A stretch of DNA of 64,000 nucleotides from Streptococcus moroccensis. Its GTDB lineage: Bacteria; Bacillota; Bacilli; Lactobacillales; Streptococcaceae. A program made the translations under genes and the position numbers. The first letter of the stretch is position 1, and every line of letters starts with the position of its first letter. The notes beneath the pieces were generated by a model. The model saw nothing but the letters and a program-made list of their open reading frames with translations, did not search any database and was not told where the DNA came from. Shown one piece after another: positions 55,674 to 64,000 of this stretch. Location of the stretch: positions 1 through 64,000 of the forward strand of contig NZ_JAUSTM010000007.1 in NCBI RefSeq assembly GCF_030812835.1, in the 5' to 3' direction.

Positions 55674-56081
55674 ATGGAAATGGTAACCTTGACCGAAAAG
55701 GAAGTAACAACCCTAGAAAATAACCTTGACAAGTATGACCGTCAGTTTATCCGTTATCCCAAAGAGGGTAAGGTCTCTATCGGGATTAAAGATGACACTG
55801 GAACACTAATCGCTGGCTTAGCTGCGACGATGACCGCTTTTAACATTCTCTATGTGTCGACGGTGTTTGTCTCAGAGTCTTACCGCAGAGCGGGCCTAGG
55901 GCGTCAGCTCATGTTAGAAATGGAAAAGCAGGCTAAGGCATTAGGTGCCAACACCATACGTCTGGATACCTTTGACTGGCAGGGCTATGACTTTTATAAA
56001 GCCATCGGCTATGAAGAGGTTGGCCATTATCGTCATGAAACAGACGGCTACTCGGAGCATTTCTTCGTCAAAAGAATATAG
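55674..56081 (+). CDS. GNAT-family acetyltransferase
   Basis: A 135-residue single-domain GNAT. The acetyl-CoA loop is VFVSESYRRAGLGRQLMLEM (R-x-x-G-x-G/A pattern). The substrate is not readable. It starts nine bases behind cysE. Confidence 0.85.
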   Translation: MEMVTLTEKEVTTLENNLDKYDRQFIRYPKEGKVSIGIKDDTGTLIAGLAATMTAFNILYVSTVFVSESYRRAGLGRQLMLEMEKQAKALGANTIRLDTFDWQGYDFYKAIGYEEVGHYRHETDGYSEHFFVKRI

Positions 56082-56091
56082 GAGAAAGACC

Positions 56092-56955
56092 ATGATAACA
56101 GCCGTTTCTCGGTTAACAGACGACCAGTTAGCTGCCTCTAAAAGCTTGATTGCAGCTGTTCAAAATGCAGATGGGACAGCTCGTGTCCCTTATCTGTCAA
56201 ATATGCTGAATTTTGATCCGACCATGCCAGCTTTTTTCTTGGCTTATGAAGAAGATCAATTAGTTGGCCTTTTATCCGTCTATGCGGATGATGAGGAAGC
56301 TGAGTTAGCTATACTGGTTCATCCAGACCATCGGCAAAAAGGCATTGCCAGGCAGCTATTTAAGACGTTTCAGGCAGAGACAACTAGCTATCCGATTACA
56401 GAAGTGACCTTTTGGACAGAGCGGGTCTTTCTAGAAAAGAACCCTTGTTTGCCGAAACATTGGGGCCTGGTTGAAAATCCAGATAGAGACACCTGGTTGG
56501 TTCGTGAGCGGACGTCCTATCCTCTGAGTAGCCGGAAGGATATTGTGTTTGACCAGGCGACTTTGGAAAATAGTGAAGCGATAGCCACTTTTCAAAGTCA
56601 GGTCTTTGACAATTCTTATGACGTCAGTCTGCGCTATGCTAGAGAAGCCATAGGAGATCCTGACAGCCTGCTCTACCTTCTCCAAAAAGGCGAGGAAGTC
56701 ATCGCTTCTTGTACTGTTGATGTGAGTTCAGACTACAATTACCTCTACGGCTTAGCTGTTTTGCCTAGTCATCAAGGTCAAGGCTACGGAACCTATTTGG
56801 TCCAATCGATTGTCAATACCCTGATAGAGCAAAATGACAAGGCCTTTCAGATTGCTGTGGAAGATGATAATGTTGGCGCAATGCGTCTATATGAAAAAAT
56901 CGGCTTTGCCGAACAGACGCAAATCATTTATCTGGACTATCCCCAAGGAGGCTAA
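56092..56955 (+). CDS. Tandem GNAT-domain acetyltransferase
   Basis: A 287-residue protein with two GNAT domains. Their CoA loops are ILVHPDHRQKGIARQLFKTF (first) and LAVLPSHQGQGYGTYLVQSI (second). The first half may be degenerate. The ATG at 56092 follows aggagaaagacc. The layout is that of MshD-like proteins, but a low-GC Gram-positive does not make mycothiol, so that name does not apply. Confidence 0.85.
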   Translation: MITAVSRLTDDQLAASKSLIAAVQNADGTARVPYLSNMLNFDPTMPAFFLAYEEDQLVGLLSVYADDEEAELAILVHPDHRQKGIARQLFKTFQAETTSYPITEVTFWTERVFLEKNPCLPKHWGLVENPDRDTWLVRERTSYPLSSRKDIVFDQATLENSEAIATFQSQVFDNSYDVSLRYAREAIGDPDSLLYLLQKGEEVIASCTVDVSSDYNYLYGLAVLPSHQGQGYGTYLVQSIVNTLIEQNDKAFQIAVEDDNVGAMRLYEKIGFAEQTQIIYLDYPQGG

Positions 56956-57717
56956 ATGCTACTAGAAGAATTTGAAAATGGTCCTGCGGTCATTGAGCCA
57001 AGTAATCTGGGCGTCAGTCACCGGATGGACGAGGTCTGTCCGACCTTGATTTATTCTTTCAATGGGGAAATTGTGCAGCGCGTGAGCCAGATGCCAGGCG
57101 TCAAGCAGATTGGATTTGTCAACAGCATTAACGGCCACAATCCGGTCTATCTTTATGAAAAAGATGGGCTCAAGGTGGCGGTCATGATGGCGGTGGTTGG
57201 CGCAGCCATGGCAGTAGGACAACTGGAAGAACTCAAGGCTTTTGGTTTTGAGAATTTCATTGTTTTGGGCTCTTGTGGGGTTCTGGACAAGTCCATCGGA
57301 GCCGATAAGATTATTCTGCCAGCGTCAGCCCTACGGGACGAGGGGACCAGCTACCACTATGCACCAGCTAGCGATGAGATCGCCTATGAGGAAGCTCTGC
57401 TTTTGACCATGGAAAAAGCCCTAGATAAACACGGGATTGAACACGTTCGTGCCAAGGCCTGGACGACCGATGCTTTTTACCGAGAGACGGCCGATAAGGT
57501 CAAACGTCGCTTGGCGGTTGGGGCATCCGTAGTCGATATGGAAGCGTCTGCCATCATGGCCTGGGCCCAGTTTCGCTCAGCCAAGGTCTACCAGTTCTTC
57601 TACACGGCAGACTATGTAGACCACACGACCAACCAGTGGGACAAACGCCAAGAAGAGCGGACAGCAGATGTACTGACCTTCTTCGAGATCGCTTTAGCTA
57701 TTGCTAAGGAGCTTTAA
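56956..57717 (+). CDS. Purine/uridine phosphorylase-family protein
   Basis: A 253-residue PNP/UDP-family nucleoside phosphorylase. The phosphate/ribose signature is FIVLGSCGVLDKSIGADKII, and the base/ribose region is SVVDMEASAIMAWAQF. Base specificity cannot be read. It begins at the base after the tandem GNAT gene's stop and joins a small membrane-protein gene without a gap. Confidence 0.85.
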   Translation: MLLEEFENGPAVIEPSNLGVSHRMDEVCPTLIYSFNGEIVQRVSQMPGVKQIGFVNSINGHNPVYLYEKDGLKVAVMMAVVGAAMAVGQLEELKAFGFENFIVLGSCGVLDKSIGADKIILPASALRDEGTSYHYAPASDEIAYEEALLLTMEKALDKHGIEHVRAKAWTTDAFYRETADKVKRRLAVGASVVDMEASAIMAWAQFRSAKVYQFFYTADYVDHTTNQWDKRQEERTADVLTFFEIALAIAKEL

Positions 57718-57882
57718 ATGAAAGCCTTTTTTAAGAAAAATAAGTTTTTTGCGATCTATCTTGTGGGAAGCTTGCTGTCGAGCTCTGCTCAGTTTCACGC
57801 TGGGAATCCTTTAGCAGCTCTTGCTATTTTAGCCTTTGCCTTGCTTGTCTTTTTCTACCTCTACTACATTGCCCGAAAGTAA
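57718..57882 (+). CDS. 54-residue membrane protein
   Basis: An ATG starts directly after the phosphorylase stop (TAAATG). The protein is a basic N-terminus (MKAFFKKNK), a hydrophobic helix (FFAIYLVGSLLSSSAQF), a short turn, then a second helix rich in Leu, Phe and Tyr ending in ARK. Positive residues at both ends fit a hairpin in the membrane. Function unknown. It is too small for most gene finders and may be missed. Confidence 0.7.
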   Translation: MKAFFKKNKFFAIYLVGSLLSSSAQFHAGNPLAALAILAFALLVFFYLYYIARK

Positions 57883-57906
57883 GCCTCTTTTTGAAAGGAA
57901 AAACCT

Positions 57907-59250
57907 GTGATTAGCATTTACGATACCATGAGCCGCAGTTTACGCGAATTTGTTCCTCTGGAAGAGGGCAAGGTCAAGATGTATGTCTGCGGACCGACAG
58001 TTTACAACTACATTCATATCGGTAACGCCAGAAGTGTCGTGTCCTTTGATACCATTCGCCGTTACTTTGAGTACCGTGGCTACGAGGTCACTTACATTTC
58101 CAATTTCACGGACGTGGACGATAAGATTATCAAAGGTGCTGCGGAATCTCAGATGGACACCAAGGCCTTTGCGGACAAGTTTATCGCAGCCTTTCGTGAG
58201 GACGTGACCAAGCTTGGCGTTAAGCCTGCAACGGTCCACCCACGGGTCATTGACTTCATGGATGAGATTATCGCTTTTGTGGCGGATTTGATTGCTAAAG
58301 GTTATGCCTACGAAAGTGGTGGCGACGTCTATTTCCGCGTCGAAAAGGCCAAGGACTATGCCAAGCTCGCCAATAAGACCCTAGAAGATCTGGAGTTGGG
58401 AGCCAGTGGCCGTGTGGATGCCGAGTCGGCTCTCAAGGAAAATCCAGTCGACTTTGCTCTTTGGAAGTCGGCCAAACCGGGCGAGGTGTCTTGGGCCAGT
58501 CCATGGGGAGACGGGCGCCCAGGTTGGCATATCGAGTGTTCTGTCATGGCGACGGAGTTGCTTGGTGACACCATTGATATCCACGGCGGCGGAGCCGATT
58601 TAGAGTTCCCCCACCACACCAATGAGATTGCCCAGTCAGAAGCCAAGACCGGTCAGACCTTTGCCAACTACTGGATGCACAATGCCATGCTCAACATAGA
58701 TAACGAAAAAATGTCTAAGTCTCTAGGTAACTTTGTGACTGCTCACGATATGCTGGAAACGGTCGATGGTCAGGTCTTGCGCTTTTTCCTAGCAACCCAG
58801 CATTACCGTCGTCCGGTCAACTATACTGAGAAGGCCATCCACGATGCGGAGACCAATATCAAGTACCTGAAAAACACTTATTCACAGCCCCTGACTGGGC
58901 AAGCGGATGACCCAGCATTAGACAGCTTTATCCAGCGTTTCGAGGAAGCCATGGACGATGACTTCAATGCGGCGAACGGCGTGACAGTGCTCTTTGACTT
59001 GGCTAAGTGGATCAATTCAGGCAACTACACTGAAGTGGTCAAGACGGAATTTGCCCGCATGCTGGCTGTTTTTGGCATTGCCTTTAAGACGGAAGTACTA
59101 GATGAAGACATTGAGGCCTTGATTGCCCAGCGTCAGGAAGCTCGTGCGAATCGCGACTTTGCGACCGCAGACCGAATCCGCGATGAACTGGCAGAGCAAG
59201 GGATTAAGCTCTTGGATACCAAGGATGGTGTGAGGTGGTTGCGTGACTAA
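57907..59250 (+). CDS. cysS: Cysteinyl-tRNA synthetase
   Basis: A 447-residue class I synthetase. YNYIHIGNARS is the HIGH motif, NEKMSKSLGN is the KMSKS loop, and the zinc ligand Cys/His set includes VCGPTVYN and WHIECSVMA with GGGADLEFPHH. The start is a GTG with gaaagg upstream. In the same run as cysE. Confidence 0.97.
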   Translation: MISIYDTMSRSLREFVPLEEGKVKMYVCGPTVYNYIHIGNARSVVSFDTIRRYFEYRGYEVTYISNFTDVDDKIIKGAAESQMDTKAFADKFIAAFREDVTKLGVKPATVHPRVIDFMDEIIAFVADLIAKGYAYESGGDVYFRVEKAKDYAKLANKTLEDLELGASGRVDAESALKENPVDFALWKSAKPGEVSWASPWGDGRPGWHIECSVMATELLGDTIDIHGGGADLEFPHHTNEIAQSEAKTGQTFANYWMHNAMLNIDNEKMSKSLGNFVTAHDMLETVDGQVLRFFLATQHYRRPVNYTEKAIHDAETNIKYLKNTYSQPLTGQADDPALDSFIQRFEEAMDDDFNAANGVTVLFDLAKWINSGNYTEVVKTEFARMLAVFGIAFKTEVLDEDIEALIAQRQEARANRDFATADRIRDELAEQGIKLLDTKDGVRWLRD

Positions 59251-59638
59251 AGTTGATGTCAAACTGATCAACGGTGTCGCCCTGGCTTTTGAAGGTGATG
59301 CGGTATACTCCATGTATGTTCGCCGTCACCTCATCTTTCAGGGACAAACCAAGCCCAGTCAGCTGCACCACAAGGCAACCCGCTACGTCTCGGCTAAAGC
59401 CCAGGCCATGTTGGTCAGTCAAATGCTGGACGAAAACCTCTTGACCGAGGAAGAAGAAATCATCTATAAACGTGGCCGTAATGCCAGTACCCACACCAAA
59501 GCTAAAAACACCGACATTATCACCTACAAGATGTCCACTGGTTTTGAAGCCGTCCTTGGCTACCTCCACATGCTGGAGCGCCACGACCGCTTGGAAGAAC
59601 TGATCGCCTGGTGCATTGAGCGGGTGGAAATGGAATAA
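59243..59638 (+). CDS. mrnC: Mini-ribonuclease III
   Basis: A 131-residue RNase III-type nuclease domain without dsRNA-binding part, which trims 23S rRNA precursors. The catalytic acidic segment is LAFEGDAVYSMYVRRHL. RGRNASTHTKAKNTDIITYK and STGFEAVLGYLHML complete the fold. The GTG start overlaps the cysS end by eight bases, as in other Firmicutes. Confidence 0.93.
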   Translation: MTKVDVKLINGVALAFEGDAVYSMYVRRHLIFQGQTKPSQLHHKATRYVSAKAQAMLVSQMLDENLLTEEEEIIYKRGRNASTHTKAKNTDIITYKMSTGFEAVLGYLHMLERHDRLEELIAWCIERVEME

Positions 59639-59639
59639 A

Positions 59640-59714
59640 AAACAAAACCCAACGCGACTCCCCTGAGTTAGGACTTGTATTTCTAACTCAGGGGAGTCGC
59701 GTTGGGTTTTGTTT
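59640..59714. terminator. 32-bp perfect-stem bidirectional terminator
   Basis: Bases 59640-59671 pair without mismatch with 59683-59714, leaving an 11-base loop, with A/T tracts at both outer ends. It stops the pnp-mrnC run on one side and the ArsR-type gene on the other. The stem is about three times the usual length. Confidence 0.85.
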
Positions 59715-59724
59715 AAAAAAATCT

Positions 59725-60630
59725 TTATCGAAAATAAGTTGTTAGAATAATATGTTGGTTATGATTACCAAAGCCTTTTCCATATATTGTTAATCCTCCT
59801 ACATTTTCGGAATCTTGCTCAACAGAAAGTTTAATTTTCCATTGTGAATTTAATGTTGGTAGAATTTCTTTAAGTCCATTAAGAGAAATCTTGCTACCAT
59901 TAACATAAGTTCCTCCAGTTGTAATACGTAAATTTACTAGGATTCCATACTGATTTGTGTCATTAGGCCACCATTTTGGTGTATATATTCCCCTAGTATC
60001 TGAAAAATCTCCAGGACTTGTCCAAAAACCGAGTGGTATATCATTTATTGTAAAGGTAATATCAGAGGGCCAAACGTTATTAGAATATGGGAATTCCGAA
60101 GCTATTTCTAAAGAAAGATCTATCATTTCAAGTGTATCAGTTTCTTCTAGAAGATTCGGAATTTGGTATTCAACAAAACCAGAGGTAAACCATAAAATTC
60201 CAGCATCATATTTTCGCGGATCAGAGAAATATTTTGGCTCATCATATACCCCGATATAAGTTTCAGTAGTTGCTAACCCACATGTTGGTTTTACTGAGAA
60301 ATCAGAAAAATGACCGATTGGAATGTGTTGTTGGTAAGTTTCATAAGCAGTATAGAGCTTTTGTGGGAATTCTAAATTAAGGCGATCAATTTTTAAGACG
60401 ACAACTTTCTGGAGCCCAGATTTTCCTGGAGAAGATTCTGTTTTAACGATCCCGGCATCTACTAAAGATTTAACATGTCTACCGATTATAGCACTTGAAA
60501 GGCCTGTTTTCTCAGATAGTTCAGTAAGGTTCAATTTATTATGAGATAGTAATTCAATGATTTGTATTCTGGTATCACTTGCTAGTGCCTTTAAAACAGG
60601 CAAAGCTTGATGGTTTAATTGTAATTCCAT
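59725..60630 (-). CDS. ArsR-type HTH regulator with large C-terminal domain
   Basis: A 301-residue protein. The N-terminal ~85 residues are an ArsR/HTH_20 winged helix (LKALASDTRIQIIELLSHNK, then LTELSEKTGLSSAIIGRHVK). A ~200-residue C-terminal beta-rich domain is of the sort linked to sugar ABC operons (GFWTSPGDFSDTRGIYTPKW and GLKEILPTLNSQWKIKLSVE). The metal-binding CxC of classical ArsR is absent. It is divergent from the sugar importer at 60774 and presumably controls it in response to the sugar or a derivative. Confidence 0.85.
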   Translation of the reverse strand: MELQLNHQALPVLKALASDTRIQIIELLSHNKLNLTELSEKTGLSSAIIGRHVKSLVDAGIVKTESSPGKSGLQKVVVLKIDRLNLEFPQKLYTAYETYQQHIPIGHFSDFSVKPTCGLATTETYIGVYDEPKYFSDPRKYDAGILWFTSGFVEYQIPNLLEETDTLEMIDLSLEIASEFPYSNNVWPSDITFTINDIPLGFWTSPGDFSDTRGIYTPKWWPNDTNQYGILVNLRITTGGTYVNGSKISLNGLKEILPTLNSQWKIKLSVEQDSENVGGLTIYGKGFGNHNQHIILTTYFR

Positions 60631-60660
60631 AGAATTTCACTCCTTTATCTGTAAATATAA

Positions 60661-60744
60661 TAAACTAAAAAGTTTATAAAGTCAACAATAAATATAAAAA
60701 ATAAACCAAAAAGTATTGACAGCGCTTACTAATGAGGTTATAAT
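60661..60744 (+). promoter_or_regulatory. Sugar importer promoter with cre box and operator repeats
   Basis: TTGACA (60716-60721), a 17-base spacer, TATAAT (60739-60744). A cre-like TGACAGCGCTTACT (60717-60730, one mismatch to consensus) overlaps the -35. Two related 16-base boxes, TAAACTAAAAAGTTTA (60661-60676, palindromic) and TAAACCAAAAAGTATT (60702-60717), suit the divergent ArsR-type regulator. Confidence 0.75.
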
Positions 60745-60773
60745 AACTAAAAAAATATAAAAGGAGTTCTTTT

Positions 60774-62042
60774 ATGAAAAAGAAACAAAAATTTGTTTTA
60801 TCTATGTTGATTGGTTTAAGTATTTTAGGAATAGCTGCCTGTAGTAAATCTGGAGATCAATCTCAGAGAGAAGATAATACAACTCTAACTTTATATTCAT
60901 GGGATACTAAAACGGTTATGCAACCAGCTTTAGATGCTTTTCAAGATAAATATCCTGATGTAACTATAGAATTTTCAAACAAACCTCCAGTTGATGAATA
61001 TGTTCAAGGGTTACAAACTAAATTGTTGTCAAAGACTGCTGCGGATGTTTTTGTGATGGGAGCAGAAAATAAAACTAATTTGATAACAAGTGGAAATGTT
61101 GCAGATTTATCTGAATTTAGTTTTATGGATAATCTTAATGAAACCAATAAGAATCTTTACTCATCAGAAGGTAAAGTATACTCGGCCTCAATTTCGTCAT
61201 GGGGTGGTGGTATTGCATATAATAAAGAAATTTTAAAAGAAATTGGTGTCGAAGAATTTCCAACTACATGGGAAGAATTCATTGAATTATGTCTAAAACT
61301 TAAAGAAAGTGGCATTAATCCATATTATGAAGGAGGACAATCAGGAAACTTTATGTCCCTCTCAGCATTAATTGGATCAAACTATGCTCGCCGTGGAGGG
61401 ATTAGAGATGAAGAAATTTTTGATGGGACAACTACATTTTCATCAGAGTACATTGAAGCTCTGGAAATGTGGAACGAATTAAATGAGAAGGAAATTTTTA
61501 CTCAAGATATCTTAGGGCTATCTGATGACCAAATTATTAATGAATTTATAAATGGAAATGTAGCTATGGTATGTATGGGACCGTGGAATGTTTCAACTGT
61601 CAGAACTTCAAATCCTGATTTAGATTTTGAAATTGCTCCAGTTCCAGGTAAGGAAGTAGGAGATGAATACGCGGCAGGAGCACCATCGCCTGGATACTCT
61701 ATTAATGCAAACGCTAAGAATCCGGAATTGGCTGCCAAATTTGTTGAATTCATGACAACACCTGAAGCTGCAGTAGCTTTGAATGGTGATGGGAGTTCAA
61801 ATAATATGTATACTATTGAAGGTACAGAGAATGTCAATAGTACATTAGATTCTTCTTTACTTAGTATTAACCAAGTTGTACAAGATGGAAAGATTTACTT
61901 AGCTCAGATGACTTGGCCAGCATATCAGGATATTTTAACAACTCATTTTAGATCCCAATTGCAAGAGCTTATCCAAGGAAAAACTACTCCTGAAGACGTT
62001 TTAAAATCAATGGATGATAAATTAAGTGAATTAATGAAATAA
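60774..62042 (+). CDS. Sugar ABC transporter substrate-binding lipoprotein
   Basis: A 422-residue family 1 solute-binding protein with a lipobox at about residues 20-23 (LGIAACSKSG). The mature part begins TLTLYSWDTKTVMQPALDAF; AYNKEILKEIGVEEFPTTWE is the conserved hinge part. It is much more AT-rich than the core genes to the left. Substrate unknown; a di- or oligosaccharide is likely from the family and the cre box. Confidence 0.9.
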   Translation: MKKKQKFVLSMLIGLSILGIAACSKSGDQSQREDNTTLTLYSWDTKTVMQPALDAFQDKYPDVTIEFSNKPPVDEYVQGLQTKLLSKTAADVFVMGAENKTNLITSGNVADLSEFSFMDNLNETNKNLYSSEGKVYSASISSWGGGIAYNKEILKEIGVEEFPTTWEEFIELCLKLKESGINPYYEGGQSGNFMSLSALIGSNYARRGGIRDEEIFDGTTTFSSEYIEALEMWNELNEKEIFTQDILGLSDDQIINEFINGNVAMVCMGPWNVSTVRTSNPDLDFEIAPVPGKEVGDEYAAGAPSPGYSINANAKNPELAAKFVEFMTTPEAAVALNGDGSSNNMYTIEGTENVNSTLDSSLLSINQVVQDGKIYLAQMTWPAYQDILTTHFRSQLQELIQGKTTPEDVLKSMDDKLSELMK

Positions 62043-62053
62043 GGAGATTGAGT

Positions 62054-62938
62054 ATGTTTAAGACGAGTGCCATGAATAGACAATTTAGCTATTTTTTAAT
62101 CCCTATTTTACTAGTTTACGGAGTACTTACTCTATATCCTCTGGTCCAATCGTTTGTATATTCTATTAGTGATTTTAATGGCTATTCATTAGATTATAAT
62201 TTGATTGGTTTTTCAAATTATTTAAAAGTATTTAATGATTCATCCATGGCTTCGGCTTTACAATATACAATTCTTTATACTATTGGTGTTACTTTTTTAA
62301 TTACCTGTTGCGCAATTCCTTTAGCTATAATTTGTGATAAAAAGTTTTTTGGGAATAATTTTGTTCGTTCAGCATTGTTCTTTCCTTCTGTTCCTAGTGC
62401 CCTACTTTTAGGTTTTGTATGGGGGTTTCTATTGAATCCCTTAGGAACGGGGGTCATCAATTCGGTCATAGGACAAATAGGGGTGGCGCCTATTAAATGG
62501 TTGTCAGATCCAATTCTAGCAAGGATTTCAACGATTCTTGTTGCGGTGTGGCAACAGACTGGCTACCATACATTAATTTACATAGCTTATTTACAATCTA
62601 TTCCGGAAGATTTTTACGAGGCTGCTGAAATAGAGGGGGCTAATAAATTACAAATTTTCTTTCATATCACTTTACCTCAATTAGCACCAGCTATGACAGT
62701 AAGTGTTATGTTGCTTTTAACTGGTGGATTAAAAGTTTATGATTTACCATTTTCGCTAACTTCTGGAGGTCCCGGCTTTTCAACGTACACGGTTACGCAA
62801 GCAATTATCCAAAGAGGTATCTCAGAAGGAGATTACGGCCTAGCGTCAGCCTTATCTATCGTATTCTTTTTAATAGTTCTTGTTATAACAGTAGTTCAGC
62901 AACTCCTAATGGGTAGACGGGAGACACGTTTACGATGA
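62054..62938 (+). CDS. Sugar ABC transporter permease (MalF-type)
   Basis: A 294-residue permease with six helices; its EAA loop is PEDFYEAAEIEGANKLQIFF. The ATG at 62054 has aaggag; two codons of an in-frame TTG extension are not needed. It overlaps the next gene by four bases. Confidence 0.9.
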   Translation: MFKTSAMNRQFSYFLIPILLVYGVLTLYPLVQSFVYSISDFNGYSLDYNLIGFSNYLKVFNDSSMASALQYTILYTIGVTFLITCCAIPLAIICDKKFFGNNFVRSALFFPSVPSALLLGFVWGFLLNPLGTGVINSVIGQIGVAPIKWLSDPILARISTILVAVWQQTGYHTLIYIAYLQSIPEDFYEAAEIEGANKLQIFFHITLPQLAPAMTVSVMLLLTGGLKVYDLPFSLTSGGPGFSTYTVTQAIIQRGISEGDYGLASALSIVFFLIVLVITVVQQLLMGRRETRLR

Positions 62939-63756
62939 AAAAAAACAAAAAAAATTATCTATTGTCAATTATCATGATTTTTGTTGCAGTACTTTTTTTG
63001 ATACCTTTCTACTATATTTTGGTATCAACCTTCAAGACTCAGCAACAAATGACTCAAAATCCTTTGAGTTTTCCTATGGAGCCATATTTTGGAAATTATG
63101 AAAGAGTACTTGAAACGACCCCTATACTTCAAAGTTTCTTAAATACTTTATTTGTAACAGTGGGTGGAGTTACCCTAACAGTCTTGTTAGGTGCTATGGC
63201 TGCATTTCCAATTGTTTTCAATTCGAATAAAACTAATAATATTATTAGAATATTTTTATTAGGTGGTTTCATGGTTCCTGCTCAAGCTAGTATTATTCCG
63301 TTGTATTTGCTCATGTCCAGAGTAAATATGATTGATAGTTTAACAGGATTAATTATTTTAACACTTCCTGGTTCAATTTTTTGTTCATTTATGATTCAAG
63401 GTTACATGAAGTCTATTCCAATCGATCTTTTTGAATCAGCTTATCTAGATGGTGCTTCCGTATGGCAAGTCTTTTGGAAGATTGTTTTTCCATTATTGCA
63501 GCCTATTTTAATTACTACCGCAACCTTTCAAACGATGTGGATTTGGAATGATTTTATGACACCAAATATTTTCATAAATAGTGAAAGTAAGAAAACACTT
63601 GTATTACAAGTTTATTCAGCGATAAGTGAATTTACTGTTGATTGGCCAGCTTTCATGACTCTTAGTGTGATGGTTATTATACCGATGGTATTCTTCTTTA
63701 TATTTGCCCAAAAATACTTAGTAAAAGGTCTTACAAGTGGAGCTGTTAAGGGTTAA
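62935..63756 (+). CDS. Sugar ABC transporter permease (MalG-type)
   Basis: A 273-residue permease with six helices; its EAA loop is PIDLFESAYLDGASVWQVFW and the normal end is LTSGAVKG. No ATPase gene is seen in the window, so a shared MsmK-type ATPase is likely. Confidence 0.9.
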   Translation: MKKNKKNYLLSIIMIFVAVLFLIPFYYILVSTFKTQQQMTQNPLSFPMEPYFGNYERVLETTPILQSFLNTLFVTVGGVTLTVLLGAMAAFPIVFNSNKTNNIIRIFLLGGFMVPAQASIIPLYLLMSRVNMIDSLTGLIILTLPGSIFCSFMIQGYMKSIPIDLFESAYLDGASVWQVFWKIVFPLLQPILITTATFQTMWIWNDFMTPNIFINSESKKTLVLQVYSAISEFTVDWPAFMTLSVMVIIPMVFFFIFAQKYLVKGLTSGAVKG

Positions 63757-63760
63757 TTTT

Positions 63761-64000
63761 ATGCTACAAATTTATGACTATATGAAATGGCTATCTATAT
63801 TCGTTATACTATCTTTATTAGTAGTCTTATCTACAATTATCACTTTAGGAATTTTTGGGGTTATGCCCAGTTTAAATGCTGGAATGGCAGTAGTAGAAGT
63901 TTGCTGTGAAGATTCTAATCGGAATGTTAAAGATATTATTCAATTATTTTGTAATGAATGGATTAATCAAATCAAGAGTTCTGGATTTTATCTATTTTTG
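63761..64000 (+). CDS. DUF624 (YesL-like) membrane protein, cut by the window edge
   Basis: The first 80 residues of a YesL-type protein: MLQIYDYMKWLSIFVILSLL followed by a helix ending GVMPSLNAGMAVV. It starts four bases after the MalG-type permease stop. This is the same importer-DUF624 association as in the nan operon (24917). Confidence 0.8.
   Translation, partial: MLQIYDYMKWLSIFVILSLLVVLSTIITLGIFGVMPSLNAGMAVVEVCCEDSNRNVKDIIQLFCNEWINQIKSSGFYLFL

Noticed and set aside
56092-56955. Mycothiol synthase (MshD)
   Set aside because: The tandem GNAT layout is similar, but the host type does not make mycothiol and no msh genes are present.
1-64000. CRISPR array or prophage
   Set aside because: No regularly spaced direct repeats, cas genes or phage structural genes were seen. 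The repeats found are hairpins, a MITE-like element and short operator repeats.

Overview
The window reads as a Streptococcus chromosome carrying a degraded, mosaic accessory region at its left end. The core part holds typical streptococcal genes: polC (Gram-positive DNA polymerase III alpha), def, rpsO, pnp, cysE, cysS and the Mini-III RNase, together with a sialic-acid (nan) catabolic cluster. Its promoters are mostly consensus sigma-A boxes with 17-base spacers, and catabolite (cre) boxes are present. No tRNA, rRNA or CRISPR array was seen.

Region 1 (1-17.25 kb) is GC-richer and looks like gut Clostridia DNA. It opens with the structured end of an IS200/IS605-type element abutting a beheaded alpha/beta hydrolase. 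A flavodoxin-like reductase gene is cut in two: its 5' part is at 546-734 and its 3' part at 15090-15458. Between the halves sits a ~14.3 kb plant-glycan cassette: an AraC regulator, a GPH symporter, a GH2, a GH32 fragment, an SGNH esterase-like protein, two GH43, a GH78 rhamnosidase-like protein and a GH3. After the reductase come a truncated cyclophilin-like lipoprotein joined to an aldo/keto reductase tail, a small HTH gene, and hsdM broken exactly in its SAM-binding motif.

Region 2 (17.25-20.2 kb) is AT-rich. It contains a frameshifted small membrane protein, a TfoX-N protein, a cut-off small membrane protein, and an AbrB-type regulator with an ABC exporter. The exporter ATPase is frameshifted in an A9 run.

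Region 3 (20.2-30.4 kb) is the sialic-acid locus: nanE, lipoprotein and two permeases, YhcH/NanQ-like, DUF624, nanA, a ROK kinase and an acetyl-esterase. A PadR/DUF2812 pair and a reverse-strand RpiR regulator follow. The promoter is a consensus one with a cre box at the start site.

Region 4 (30.5-37.1 kb) is housekeeping: polC, cutC, a stand-alone ATP-cone protein and def.

Region 5 (37.3-47.6 kb) is the most unusual part. An MFS transporter precedes seven genes packed without gaps: a CarS-like CDP-lipid synthase, a PEP-synthase/rifampin-phosphotransferase-like protein, a PssA-like serine transferase, a phosphatidylserine decarboxylase, a UbiA prenyltransferase, a second PEP-synthase-like protein and a GNAT-like protein. 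UbiA, CarS, PssA and PSD are the same four families that act in sequence in archaeal polar-lipid synthesis. The inference is that this operon makes a serine- or ethanolamine-headed, possibly prenylated, lipid. A MITE-like repeat closes it.

Region 6 (47.7-59.7 kb) holds a butanediol-dehydrogenase-like gene, a lipid kinase, rpsO, an aquaporin, and the pnp-cysE-GNAT-phosphorylase-cysS-mrnC run, ended by a 32-bp perfect-stem hairpin. Region 7 (59.7-64 kb) drops in GC and carries an ArsR-type regulator divergent from a sugar ABC transporter, with a truncated DUF624 gene at the window edge.
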